NCBI GenBank assembly: GCA_024641445.1
Contig: JAHEDA010000133.1
Location: 1-6,883 of the forward strand
Length of the DNA stretch: 6,883 bases
Reading direction: 5' to 3'
From: Gammaproteobacteria bacterium
Lineage (GTDB): Bacteria > Pseudomonadota > Gammaproteobacteria > UBA6429 > Thiohalophilaceae
Under the pieces are notes generated by a model, which did no database searches, was not told the DNA's origin, and saw only the letters and a program-made list of their open reading frames with translations. Of this stretch, positions 1-5,978 are shown one piece after another. The position numbers and the translations under genes are program-made. Numbering within the stretch: the first letter of the stretch is position 1; the number at the start of each line of letters is the position of its first letter.

Positions 1-1038
1 GCCCTGCTTGGTATTGGTATCGCCTTTACTATCGTGCGTAAGGTGGTCAAGACGCTGGGGGGTGAGCCTGACTACATGGCAAATACCTTAAAACAAGTAG
101 CCGACGGCGACCTCACGGTCCAGATCGCCTTGCGTCAGAATGATACCACCAGCCTCGGCGCAAGCCTCAAGAGCATGATCGAAAATCTCTCGCGTGTGGT
201 CAATCAGGTTAGTAATGCCGCCAACAATCTCAGCAGCGCGGCGGAAGAGACCAGCTCAACGGCACAGTCACTCTCACAGGCATCAAGTGAACAAGCGGCC
301 AGTGTCGAAGAGACCTCGGCCTCCATGGAACAGATGAGCAGCTCGGTGACACAGAACTCCGACAATGCACGTGCCACCGAAGGTATTGCCAGTGCCACCT
401 CTGCCCAGGCCAACGAGGGTGGCAAGGCGGTCGAAGGCACCGTGACCGCCATGAAACAGATCGCAGACAAGATTGGCCTGATTGATGACATCGCCTATAA
501 AACCAATCTGTTGGCCCTGAATGCGGCCATCGAGGCCGCACGCGCCGGTGAGCACGGCAAGGGCTTTGCGGTTGTGGCCGATGAGGTACGCAAGTTGGCG
601 GAACGTAGTCAGGTCTCGGCCGCCGAGATCGGTGCACTGGCGCAAGAGAGTGTTAAGGTAGCGGAGCGTGCAGGCCAACTGTTGAAAGAGATCGTCCCTG
701 GTATCGGCAAGACTGCCGACCTGGTGCAAGAGATCAACGCCGCCTCACAGGAACAGCTAAGTGGCGTGAGTCAGGTCAACACCGCGATCCAACAACTGGA
801 TAAGGTGGCGCAGCAAAACGCGGCCTCCTCAGAGGAGCTTGCGGCGACGGCCGAGGAAATGTCATCACAGGCCGAAGAGCTTATCAACACTATCGGGTTT
901 TTCCGTACCGAGGAACAAGCGGGTACCAAAAAGACCCCCTCCACGAAAAAAACAAACCTCCGTGTCGTGTCGGGGCGTGACCATACGCCGCCCTCGGCAC
1001 ATGATGATTTTCAACCCTTTGATGTCAGCCACCGCTAG
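1..1038 (+). CDS. Methyl-accepting chemotaxis protein, C-terminal part (5' end outside window)
   Basis: Chemoreceptor fragment of 345 visible residues. The reading frame is open from base 1, so the GTG at 34 is internal and not the real start. It begins with the end of a hydrophobic membrane helix (residues 1-12, ALLGIGIAFTIV). A HAMP linker follows (about 13-65, with the conserved VADGDL). A long coiled-coil signalling domain runs to about residue 300. The cytoplasmic tip at about 163-203 contains TNLLALNAAIEAARAGE and GFAVVADEVRKLAERS, the family signature that binds CheA and CheW. Flanking Glu/Gln/Ala/Ser-rich heptads (EETSS, SEELAATAEEM) are likely methylation sites for CheR and CheB. The sensor domain is not in the window, so the ligand is unknown. 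The tail is basic, then polar, and ends QPFDVSHR without an NWETF-type CheR-docking pentapeptide. Lys-167 sits where many family members have Gln (YKTN rather than YQTN). No other chemotaxis genes are adjacent. Confidence 0.96.
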   Translation, partial: ALLGIGIAFTIVRKVVKTLGGEPDYMANTLKQVADGDLTVQIALRQNDTTSLGASLKSMIENLSRVVNQVSNAANNLSSAAEETSSTAQSLSQASSEQAASVEETSASMEQMSSSVTQNSDNARATEGIASATSAQANEGGKAVEGTVTAMKQIADKIGLIDDIAYKTNLLALNAAIEAARAGEHGKGFAVVADEVRKLAERSQVSAAEIGALAQESVKVAERAGQLLKEIVPGIGKTADLVQEINAASQEQLSGVSQVNTAIQQLDKVAQQNAASSEELAATAEEMSSQAEELINTIGFFRTEEQAGTKKTPSTKKTNLRVVSGRDHTPPSAHDDFQPFDVSHR

Positions 1039-1064
1039 GCTATCTTGATACATCAACCAGACAG

Positions 1065-1103
1065 ATAACCCGCAGGATTTATCACGCAAATCTTGCGGGT
1101 TAT
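1065..1103 (+). terminator. Hairpin terminator after the chemoreceptor gene
   Basis: Arms 1065-1080 and 1088-1103 form a 16-bp stem around AACCCGCAGGATTT / AAATCTTGCGGGTT, with one G-T wobble and a 7-base loop (ATCACGC). It lies 26 bases past the stop codon of the chemoreceptor. The following T tract is weak (ATTCTGACTTTC), so termination may be incomplete. Placement and stem strength make an intrinsic terminator the best reading. Confidence 0.7.
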
Positions 1104-1167
1104 TCTGACTTTCCCGCGCTGTTTCTACGGAGATCACACCCAAGCCAACGTGATCGCCACCTGCCTG

Positions 1168-1195
1168 CTTGGTGTACAATCACACTCCCCCAGCA
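1168..1195 (+). promoter_or_regulatory. Candidate promoter of the hslVU operon
   Basis: Two overlapping readings are possible. TACAAT at 1175-1180 matches five of six bases of a sigma-70 -10 box and would give a leader of about 24 bases that keeps the ribosome binding site, but no good -35 box is visible. Alternatively, CTTG at 1168-1171 and CCCCA at 1188-1192, with 13 bases between the full elements, loosely resemble the heat-shock sigma-32 consensus (CTTGAAA / CCCCATNT). That promoter would start transcription near 1203 and remove the Shine-Dalgarno. HslVU is heat-shock controlled in E. coli, but here the sigma-70 reading fits the leader better. Confidence 0.35.
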
Positions 1196-1198
1196 AGT

Positions 1199-1202
1199 GG
1201 AG
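1199..1202 (+). promoter_or_regulatory. Shine-Dalgarno that fixes the hslV TTG start
   Basis: GGAG eight bases before TTG at 1211. No comparable site precedes the other possible start at 1169. The resulting N-terminus, MEQFHGTT, matches the start I recall for many gammaproteobacterial HslV proteins. Confidence 0.7.
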
Positions 1203-1210
1203 CAAGACCC

Positions 1211-1750
1211 TTGGAACAGTTTCACGGCACCACCGTTGTTTGCATACGTCGCGGCAATAAGGTGGTATTAGGCTCCGATGGCCAGGTCACTCTCGGTAAT
1301 ACCGTTATGAAGGGCAACGCACGCAAGGTGCGCCGCCTGCATCAGGATAAAGTCATCGCTGGCTTTGCCGGTGGCACTGCCGATGCCTTCACGCTATTTG
1401 AATATTTTGAGGGTAAGCTGCAAAAGCACTCCGGCCAGTTGGTTCGCGCCGCCGTTGAGATGGCCAAGGACTGGCGTACCGACCGCACCCTGCGTCGTCT
1501 GGAGGCCTTGCTTATTGTTGCCGACAAAGAGGCCTCACTGCTCATCACCGGTAACGGAGATGTGATCGAACCCGAACACGATGTGCTCGCCATTGGCTCC
1601 GGTGGCCCCTATGCCCTCGCGGCCGCGCGCGCCCTGCTGGATAACACCGAGCTGGATGCACGCCAAATCGCCGAGAAGGCCTTGAATATAGCCGCCGACA
1701 TCTGCATCTATACCAATCACAGCCTTAGTCTTGAAGAACTCGAACTCTAA
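1211..1750 (+). CDS. hslV: ATP-dependent protease subunit HslV (ClpQ), N-terminal threonine peptidase
   Basis: Proteolytic core of the cytoplasmic HslUV protease, a two-ring dodecamer related to the proteasome beta subunit. It degrades proteins unfolded by HslU. From the TTG start the protein has 179 residues, close to the 176 of E. coli HslV. The N-terminus reads MEQFHG-TTVVC. By alignment with the E. coli TTIVS start, Thr-7 (codon 1229-1231) is the catalytic nucleophile, so a six-residue prosequence ending in Gly must be removed. Numbered from that Thr, Asp-17 (in SDGQ) and Lys-33 (in MKGNARK) are present, as are NTVMKGN, VIAGFAGGTADAFTLFE, AKDWRTDR, LITGNGDV and AIGSGGPYA. An upstream TTG at 1169 would add 14 residues (VYNHTPPASG...) unlike the family. 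The gene is the first of the operon, with hslU five bases downstream. Confidence 0.96.
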   Translation: MEQFHGTTVVCIRRGNKVVLGSDGQVTLGNTVMKGNARKVRRLHQDKVIAGFAGGTADAFTLFEYFEGKLQKHSGQLVRAAVEMAKDWRTDRTLRRLEALLIVADKEASLLITGNGDVIEPEHDVLAIGSGGPYALAAARALLDNTELDARQIAEKALNIAADICIYTNHSLSLEELEL

Positions 1751-1755
1751 AACCC

Positions 1756-3108
1756 ATGCCTGAACTCACTCCCCGCCAGATCGTCCAGGAACTGGACAAA
1801 CACATCGTCGGCCAAAATGCGGCCAAGCGCGCCGTCGCCATTGCCCTGCGTAATCGCTGGCGTCGCAGCCGTGTCGATGACGCCCTGCGCAATGAGATTA
1901 CACCGAAGAATATTTTAATGATTGGCCCTACTGGCGTCGGCAAGACCGAGATCGCACGCCGCCTCGCCAAACTCGCCAATGCACCCTTTATTAAAGTTGA
2001 GGCCACCAAATTTACCGAGGTCGGTTATGTCGGGCGTGATGTCGAGTCGATCATCCGTGACCTCGTCGATGTCGCCATAAAGCAAACACGCGAACAGGCG
2101 ATGGAGAAGGTACGTGACCGTGCCGAAGATGCTGCCGAAGAACGTATCCTCGACATCCTGTTACCCCCTGCGCGTAATACCAGCTTTGGTTTTAGCGCCG
2201 ATGAAACACCTAAGCAAGAAGACGACAAGGAAAATGCCACGCGGCAGAAATTTCGCAAAAAACTCCGCGAGGGCCAGCTTGACGATACCGAGATTGAGAT
2301 CGAGGTCAACGCACCGGCCATGGGTGTAGAGATCATGGCGCCACCCGGTATGGAGGAAATGACCAACCAGCTACAGGGCCTGTTTCAAAATCTGGGTAGT
2401 GGGCGCAAGCGCACCCGCAAATTACCCATCCGTCAGGCACGCAAACTCGTTATTGACGAGGAGGCCGCGCGCCTCATCAATGACGAAGAGCTGAAAGAGC
2501 GAGCTGTGCGTAGTGTTGAGCAAAACGGCATCGTCTTCCTCGATGAGATGGACAAGATCTGTCGTCGCGGCGAGACCCAGGGTGCGGATGTCTCCCGCGA
2601 GGGTGTACAGCGCGACTTGCTGCCCTTAGTCGAAGGCTCCACCGTTACCACCAAACATGGAACGATCAAAACCGATCATATTTTATTTATCGCCTCCGGT
2701 GCATTTCATCTGTCGAAGCCCTCTGACCTGATCCCCGAGTTACAGGGCCGCTTCCCGATCCGTGTAGAACTGGAGGCACTCACCACAGAAGACTTCGTGC
2801 GCATTCTGACCGAACCGGATGCATCACTTACCGAACAATATTCCGCACTACTCGAGACCGAGGAGGTTCAAATTCTCTTCACCGCCGAGGGCGTGAAGCG
2901 TCTGGCCGAGGTCGCTTGGCAGGTAAACGAACGCACCGAAAACATCGGCGCACGCCGTCTGCATACGGTACTCGAACGACTGCTGGAAGATGTTTCTTTT
3001 AACGCCGCTGACATGGCCGGTGTCAGTATCACTGTTGACGCCGCCTACGTTGATAGCAATGTCGGTAACCTGGCGCAAAACGAAGATTTGAGTCGTTACA
3101 TTCTGTAA
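1756..3108 (+). CDS. hslU: ATP-dependent protease ATPase subunit HslU (ClpY)
   Basis: AAA+ unfoldase that caps HslV, unfolds substrates with ATP and threads them into the peptidase chamber. It has 450 residues against 443 in E. coli, with high identity along the whole length as I recall that protein. Motifs in order: Walker A GPTGVGKT (57-64), pore loop GYVG (90-93), the family-specific I domain (about 109-243, containing MGVEIMAPPGMEEM), Walker B IVFLDE (259-264), sensor 1 region FIASGAF (311-317), likely arginine finger in LQGRFP (Arg-332), sensor 2 GARRLHT (399-405), and the C-terminal tail EDLSRYIL that docks into HslV. The stretch at about 141-164 in the I domain is acidic and a few residues longer than in E. 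coli, which explains the extra length. There is no clear Shine-Dalgarno before ATG 1756. With only five bases after the hslV stop, translational coupling is likely. Confidence 0.97.
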   Translation: MPELTPRQIVQELDKHIVGQNAAKRAVAIALRNRWRRSRVDDALRNEITPKNILMIGPTGVGKTEIARRLAKLANAPFIKVEATKFTEVGYVGRDVESIIRDLVDVAIKQTREQAMEKVRDRAEDAAEERILDILLPPARNTSFGFSADETPKQEDDKENATRQKFRKKLREGQLDDTEIEIEVNAPAMGVEIMAPPGMEEMTNQLQGLFQNLGSGRKRTRKLPIRQARKLVIDEEAARLINDEELKERAVRSVEQNGIVFLDEMDKICRRGETQGADVSREGVQRDLLPLVEGSTVTTKHGTIKTDHILFIASGAFHLSKPSDLIPELQGRFPIRVELEALTTEDFVRILTEPDASLTEQYSALLETEEVQILFTAEGVKRLAEVAWQVNERTENIGARRLHTVLERLLEDVSFNAADMAGVSITVDAAYVDSNVGNLAQNEDLSRYIL

Positions 3109-3135
3109 CTGCGAAACATAGCAACATTCGACAAC

Positions 3136-3140
3136 GAGGT
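3136..3140 (+). promoter_or_regulatory. Ribosome binding site of the DUF971 gene
   Basis: GAGGT seven bases before ATG 3148, within the 39-base gap after hslU. It supports this start and independent initiation on the operon mRNA. Confidence 0.65.
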
Positions 3141-3147
3141 TGAACAC

Positions 3148-3531
3148 ATGGCAACACCCAAACCCCCCAAACCCACCGAGATCACCCTGCACACGAAATC
3201 GCACATCCTCGAGATCGCCTTCGATGACGGCAAGCGTTTTGAAATGAGTGCAGAGTACCTGCGCGTGAACTCCCCCTCCGCCGAAGTACAGGGCCACGGT
3301 CCCGGTCAGGAGGTATTACAGATCGGCAAACAGGATGTGAATATTAAAAAAATTGAACCGGTGGGCACCTATGCCGTGCAGTTCTTTTTTGATGATAATC
3401 ACGACACCGGTATTTATTCCTGGGACACGCTCTATCGCCTCGGCATCGAGAAGGAATCTCTGTGGCCGCACTACCTGAAGCGCCTGAAAGAGGCCGGTCA
3501 TATTCGCCCGGAACCCAAACACCTCCAGTAA
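3148..3531 (+). CDS. DUF971 family protein (gamma-butyrobetaine hydroxylase-like N-terminal domain)
   Basis: Small soluble protein of 127 residues, with no signal peptide or membrane segment. Residues about 10-112 form one DUF971 domain. Recognisable blocks are LEIAFDDGKRFEMSAEYLRVNSPSAEV (21-47), QGHGPG (48-53), VNIKKIEPVGTYAVQFFFDD (64-83) and HDTGIYSWDTLYRLG (85-99). The same fold occurs at the N-terminus of gamma-butyrobetaine hydroxylase and at the C-terminus of plant HCF101, an iron-sulfur protein factor. The oxygenase domain is absent, so hydroxylase activity should not be assumed. The protein has no cysteine, so the Cys-rich zinc site of the eukaryotic enzyme cannot form. The biochemical role is unknown. 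The gene follows hslVU in many gammaproteobacteria, and the 39-base gap here supports co-transcription, which hints at a link to protein quality control but does not prove it. Confidence 0.9.
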   Translation: MATPKPPKPTEITLHTKSHILEIAFDDGKRFEMSAEYLRVNSPSAEVQGHGPGQEVLQIGKQDVNIKKIEPVGTYAVQFFFDDNHDTGIYSWDTLYRLGIEKESLWPHYLKRLKEAGHIRPEPKHLQ

Positions 3532-3603
3532 CTCTTCGGCGTGAATGCATCTTTTATTCCAACAACTGCATCGCGCACCTCTGCATAGCCCCATTAGCCA
3601 TTT

Positions 3604-3638
3604 TTATCCCTGAATACTGCTCTAGTGTTCGGGGATAA
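3604..3638. repeat. Inverted repeat with 14-bp arms in the hppA upstream region
   Basis: Arms TTATCCCTGAATAC (3604-3617) and GTGTTCGGGGATAA (3625-3638) pair fully with two G-T wobbles around the 7-base loop TGCTCTA. Neither strand shows a T run after the stem. It could be an RNA hairpin at the 3' end of the hslVU operon mRNA, or a protein-binding site. Confidence 0.55.
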
Positions 3639-3673
3639 TGTGCGCTATTTTACGCGCAACTCCTTTTTCGTAA

Positions 3674-3710
3674 TCGGGGCCATCGACGCAAACCTTCTGC
3701 GCGACCCCGA
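3674..3710. repeat. Second hairpin in the hppA upstream region
   Basis: TCGGGG (3674-3679) pairs with CCCCGA (3705-3710). Inside it, TCG-A-CGCA (3683-3690) pairs with TGCGCGA (3698-3704), with one bulged A and a CCA side bulge, and the loop is AACCTTC. An alternative pairing is TTTTTCG (3664-3670) with CGAAAAA (3708-3714), so two exclusive folds are possible. Confidence 0.45.
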
Positions 3711-3725
3711 AAAATAAAGCGGCTC

Positions 3726-3815
3726 ATGCATAACATAGAGACCGCGAGAAAAATGTATCACACACATCGCCATGCCTCTCGGGGCGTGGTGCTGGTGAGA
3801 CGTCTTCCTCAATAA
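3726..3815 (+). CDS. Possible 29-codon upstream ORF before hppA (doubtful)
   Basis: ATG at 3726 opens a 29-residue frame ending at TAA 3813-3815, 21 bases before the hppA start. The peptide is basic, with a His-rich stretch (MYHTHRH) and the end VVLVRRLPQ. Only a weak AG-rich stretch (AAAGCGG) precedes it. A second ATG lies in frame at 3753. An ORF of this length arises easily by chance, so this is recorded only as a possible leader peptide. Confidence 0.12.
   Translation: MHNIETARKMYHTHRHASRGVVLVRRLPQ
3768..3791. repeat. GC-rich hairpin just upstream of the hppA ribosome binding site
   Basis: Arms 3768-3776 (CGCCATGCC) and 3783-3791 (GGCGTGGTG) form a 9-bp stem with two G-T wobbles and a 6-base loop (TCTCGG). 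The stem ends 31 bases before the Shine-Dalgarno, so it could affect mRNA stability or translation without hiding the site. Confidence 0.4.
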
Positions 3816-3822
3816 AACAAAA

Positions 3823-3828
3823 AAGGAG
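3823..3828 (+). promoter_or_regulatory. Strong ribosome binding site of hppA
   Basis: AAGGAG, a near-perfect Shine-Dalgarno, eight bases before ATG 3837 in an A-rich, probably unstructured stretch (AATAAAACAAAAAAGGAG). It fits high expression and confirms the start. Confidence 0.85.
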
Positions 3829-3836
3829 TCAAACGC

Positions 3837-5861
3837 ATGTCAACGGAACTCATACTGATATTCTCGTGCGCGGTGGTCGCACTACTGTACGGCGTGGTAT
3901 CCATTGTCTGGATCAACGCCAAACCTGCGGGCAACCCACGCATGCAGGAAATCGCGGCGGCCGTGCAAGAGGGTGCAGGCGCCTACCTCAACCGCCAGTA
4001 CACCACCATCGGCATCGTCGGTGTGGTGCTGTTCTTCCTGATCGGCTTTGGCCTCAAGTCCTGGATCACCGCAGAGGGCTTTGCCATCGGTGCCGTCCTC
4101 TCGGCACTCGCAGGCTATATCGGCATGAACGTTTCGGTACGAGCCAACGTGCGTACTGCGGAGGCCGCGAATAACGGTCTCAACGCCGCATTGAAAATCG
4201 CCTTTCGTGGCGGCGCCATCACCGGCATGTTGGTGGTGGGTCTGGGTCTGCTGGGTGTGACGGGTTTCTATGTCTACCTGCAATCAGGTGCCGCGCAGGG
4301 CAGCGCTGTTGATCTGCACCCCCTGGTTGGTTTCGCCTTCGGTGGCTCACTCATCTCCATCTTTGCCCGTCTCGGTGGCGGCATCTTCACCAAGGGTGCC
4401 GACGTCGGCGCTGACCTGGTGGGTAAGGTCGAGGCCGGTATTCCGGAAGACGACCCCCGCAACCCGGCGGTTATCGCCGATAACGTGGGCGACAATGTTG
4501 GCGACTGTGCTGGCATGGCCGCCGACCTGTTCGAGACCTACGCCGTCACCATCATTGCCACCATGCTCCTGGGCGGCCTGATGCTGAAAGGCTTCGGTAA
4601 TGCAATCATCTACCCGCTCGCCCTTGGCGCTGTCTCCATTCTCGCCTCTATCGTTGGCACCTTCTTTGTCTCGGCGAGGGAGGGCGGCAAGATCATGAAT
4701 GCGCTCTATCGCGGCCTCATCGTAGCGGGTGTCATCTCGGCGGTCGCGTTCTGGTTTGTGACCAACGCGTTCATGGCTGGCAATGGTGTCTACAGCCCCC
4801 GCGCCATTTACTACACCGCACTGATTGGTCTCGCGGTCACGGCGGCCCTCGTAGTGATTACCGAGTACTACACCGCGACTGAGTATGGTCCCGTACGCGG
4901 GATTGCCCAGTCCTCGACCACGGGTCACGGTACCAATGTCATCCAGGGTCTGGCGGTATCAATGAAGGCCACGGCGGCACCCGTGCTCGTAATCTGTCTC
5001 GGTATCTGGGGTGCGTTTGCACTCGCGGGACTCTACGGTATCGCCATCGCCGCAACCTCGATGCTCAGCATGACCGGCATCATCGTTGCCCTCGACGCCT
5101 ATGGCCCGATTACGGACAACGCCGGTGGCATCGCCGAAATGGCCGAATTACCCGAGAAGATCCGCAACATCACCGACCCGCTCGATGCCGTCGGCAACAC
5201 CACCAAGGCCGTCACCAAGGGCTACGCCATTGGCTCCGCCGGTTTGGCCGCGCTGGTGTTATTCGCCGACTACACCCACGGTCTCGAGGCCGCCGGTAAG
5301 GTCGTCACGTTTGATCTGTCCGATCACATGGTCATCATCGGCCTGTTCATTGGTGGCCTCATCCCCTACCTCTTCGGTGCCATGGCCATGGAGGCCGTTG
5401 GTCGCTCCGCCGGTTCGGTGGTGGTTGAAGTGCGCCGCCAGTTCAAGGAGATCAAGGGCATCATGGAAGGCACGGGCAAGCCGGAATATGGCACCTGCGT
5501 TGACATGCTGACCAAGGCCGCCATCAAGGAGATGCTTATTCCCTCGCTGTTGCCGGTCGTGATTCCGGTTTTGGTCGGTCTGTTCCTCGGGCCACAGGCA
5601 CTCGGTGGTGTACTGCTTGGCTCCATCGTCACCGGCCTGTTCGTCGCCATCTCCATGACCACCGGTGGTGGCGCGTGGGATAACGCCAAGAAATACATCG
5701 AGAGCGGTAACTTCGGCGGCAAGGGCTCCGAGACCCACAAGGCCGCCGTCACCGGCGACACCGTCGGCGACCCCTACAAGGACACCGCTGGCCCCGCGAT
5801 CAACCCGCTGATCAAGATCATCAACATCGTCGCGCTGTTGCTGATCCCGCTGCTGGTTTAA
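3837..5861 (+). CDS. hppA: K+-independent H+-translocating membrane pyrophosphatase
   Basis: Inner-membrane pump that couples hydrolysis of cytoplasmic pyrophosphate to proton export, without ATP. It has 674 residues, in the usual range for bacterial members, with about 16 hydrophobic segments from residues 4-26 to 657-673. The Mg-pyrophosphate site motifs are intact: DVGADLVGKVEAGIPEDDPRNP (start 189), DNVGDNVGDCAGMAADLFE (start 215), DAYGPITDNAGGIAEM (420-435) and DTVGDPYKDTAGPAINP (641-657). The subclass motif reads GNTTKAVTKG (453-462). Lys-457 replaces the Ala of K+-dependent enzymes, so the pump should not need K+ and should move H+ rather than Na+. The start is fixed by a strong Shine-Dalgarno. 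Lysine is almost always AAG, which suggests high expression. The gene appears to stand alone: a 305-base leader precedes it and a terminator follows. It probably recycles biosynthetic pyrophosphate into proton motive force. Confidence 0.97.
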   Translation: MSTELILIFSCAVVALLYGVVSIVWINAKPAGNPRMQEIAAAVQEGAGAYLNRQYTTIGIVGVVLFFLIGFGLKSWITAEGFAIGAVLSALAGYIGMNVSVRANVRTAEAANNGLNAALKIAFRGGAITGMLVVGLGLLGVTGFYVYLQSGAAQGSAVDLHPLVGFAFGGSLISIFARLGGGIFTKGADVGADLVGKVEAGIPEDDPRNPAVIADNVGDNVGDCAGMAADLFETYAVTIIATMLLGGLMLKGFGNAIIYPLALGAVSILASIVGTFFVSAREGGKIMNALYRGLIVAGVISAVAFWFVTNAFMAGNGVYSPRAIYYTALIGLAVTAALVVITEYYTATEYGPVRGIAQSSTTGHGTNVIQGLAVSMKATAAPVLVICLGIWGAFALAGLYGIAIAATSMLSMTGIIVALDAYGPITDNAGGIAEMAELPEKIRNITDPLDAVGNTTKAVTKGYAIGSAGLAALVLFADYTHGLEAAGKVVTFDLSDHMVIIGLFIGGLIPYLFGAMAMEAVGRSAGSVVVEVRRQFKEIKGIMEGTGKPEYGTCVDMLTKAAIKEMLIPSLLPVVIPVLVGLFLGPQALGGVLLGSIVTGLFVAISMTTGGGAWDNAKKYIESGNFGGKGSETHKAAVTGDTVGDPYKDTAGPAINPLIKIINIVALLLIPLLV

Positions 5862-5872
5862 GCCTGCAATAT

Positions 5873-5897
5873 CCTGGCGCCCATCTGCGTCGCCAGG
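5873..5897. repeat. Short inverted repeat after hppA
   Basis: CCTGGCG (5873-5879) and CGCCAGG (5891-5897) form a perfect 7-bp stem with an 11-base loop, starting 11 bases after the hppA stop and just before the terminator hairpin. It may stabilise the mRNA 3' end. Confidence 0.45.
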
Positions 5898-5905
5898 TCT
5901 GAACG

Positions 5906-5938
5906 GAATAACCCTCCCCACCCGGGGAGGGTTCATTC
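5906..5938 (+). terminator. Intrinsic terminator of hppA
   Basis: AACCCTCCCC (5910-5919) and GGGGAGGGTT (5924-5933) form a perfect 10-bp stem with the tetraloop ACCC. Outer GAAT / ATTC extends it past one bulged C. The T tract is short (TTCATTC). The position, 44 bases past the hppA stop and 40 before ubiE, separates the two genes. The stem is symmetric, so it could work on both strands. Confidence 0.8.
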
Positions 5939-5966
5939 AAGCCATGCCGACTTAGCATATCTGGTT

Positions 5967-5972
5967 TACAAT
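5967..5972 (+). promoter_or_regulatory. Candidate -10 box of ubiE, possible leaderless start
   Basis: TACAAT matches five of six consensus bases and ends six bases before ATG 5979. A normal start distance would place transcription at or next to the A of the ATG. No Shine-Dalgarno is visible between the terminator and the start. A -35 box is poor (ATGCCG at 5944-5949, three of six). Confidence 0.4.
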
Positions 5973-5978
5973 CCCCCC

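Larger units (their letters stand above)
3532..3836 (+). other. 305-base intergenic region, structured leader of hppA
   Basis: No convincing protein gene. It holds three potential hairpins (3604-3638, 3674-3710, 3768-3791), an A/T-rich stretch and the hppA ribosome binding site. None of the hairpins has a T tract directly after it on either strand, so none is a standard intrinsic terminator. I could not assign a promoter: TATTTT at 3646-3651 is the best -10-like hexamer, but it has no good -35 box. The length and folding potential fit a regulated 5' untranslated region, or a small RNA, together with the operon end. Confidence 0.5.

Noticed and set aside
34..1038. GTG at 34 as the true start of the chemoreceptor
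   Set aside because: The frame is open to base 1 and encodes the end of a membrane helix, so the gene continues upstream of the window.
1169..1210. N-terminal extension of HslV from TTG 1169
   Set aside because: It overlaps the promoter-like region, has no Shine-Dalgarno, and adds residues unlike the family. TTG 1211 gives the typical MEQFHGTT start.
3604..3638. Intrinsic terminator of the hslVU operon
   Set aside because: The stem is good, but no T tract follows it on either strand, so it is listed only as an inverted repeat.
3674..3710. Cyclic-di-GMP (GEMM) riboswitch
   Set aside because: GACGCAAA occurs at 3684-3691, but the other conserved blocks, such as GGGCAAACC and the tetraloop receptor, are absent.
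3546..3731. Repeated TGCAT at 3546, 3567, 3582 and 3727 as an operator array
   Set aside because: Five-base matches at irregular spacing (21, 15 and 145 bases) can arise by chance, and no longer shared flank is seen.
3798..3805. Palindrome AGACGTCT as a regulator site
   Set aside because: It is an isolated 8-base palindrome without extended symmetry or a second copy nearby, so it is too short to support.
5259..5936. - strand frame of 225 codons opposite hppA
   Set aside because: It is rich in Gly, Asp and Gln repeats mirroring hppA codons, and it crosses the hppA terminator. It is an antisense shadow.
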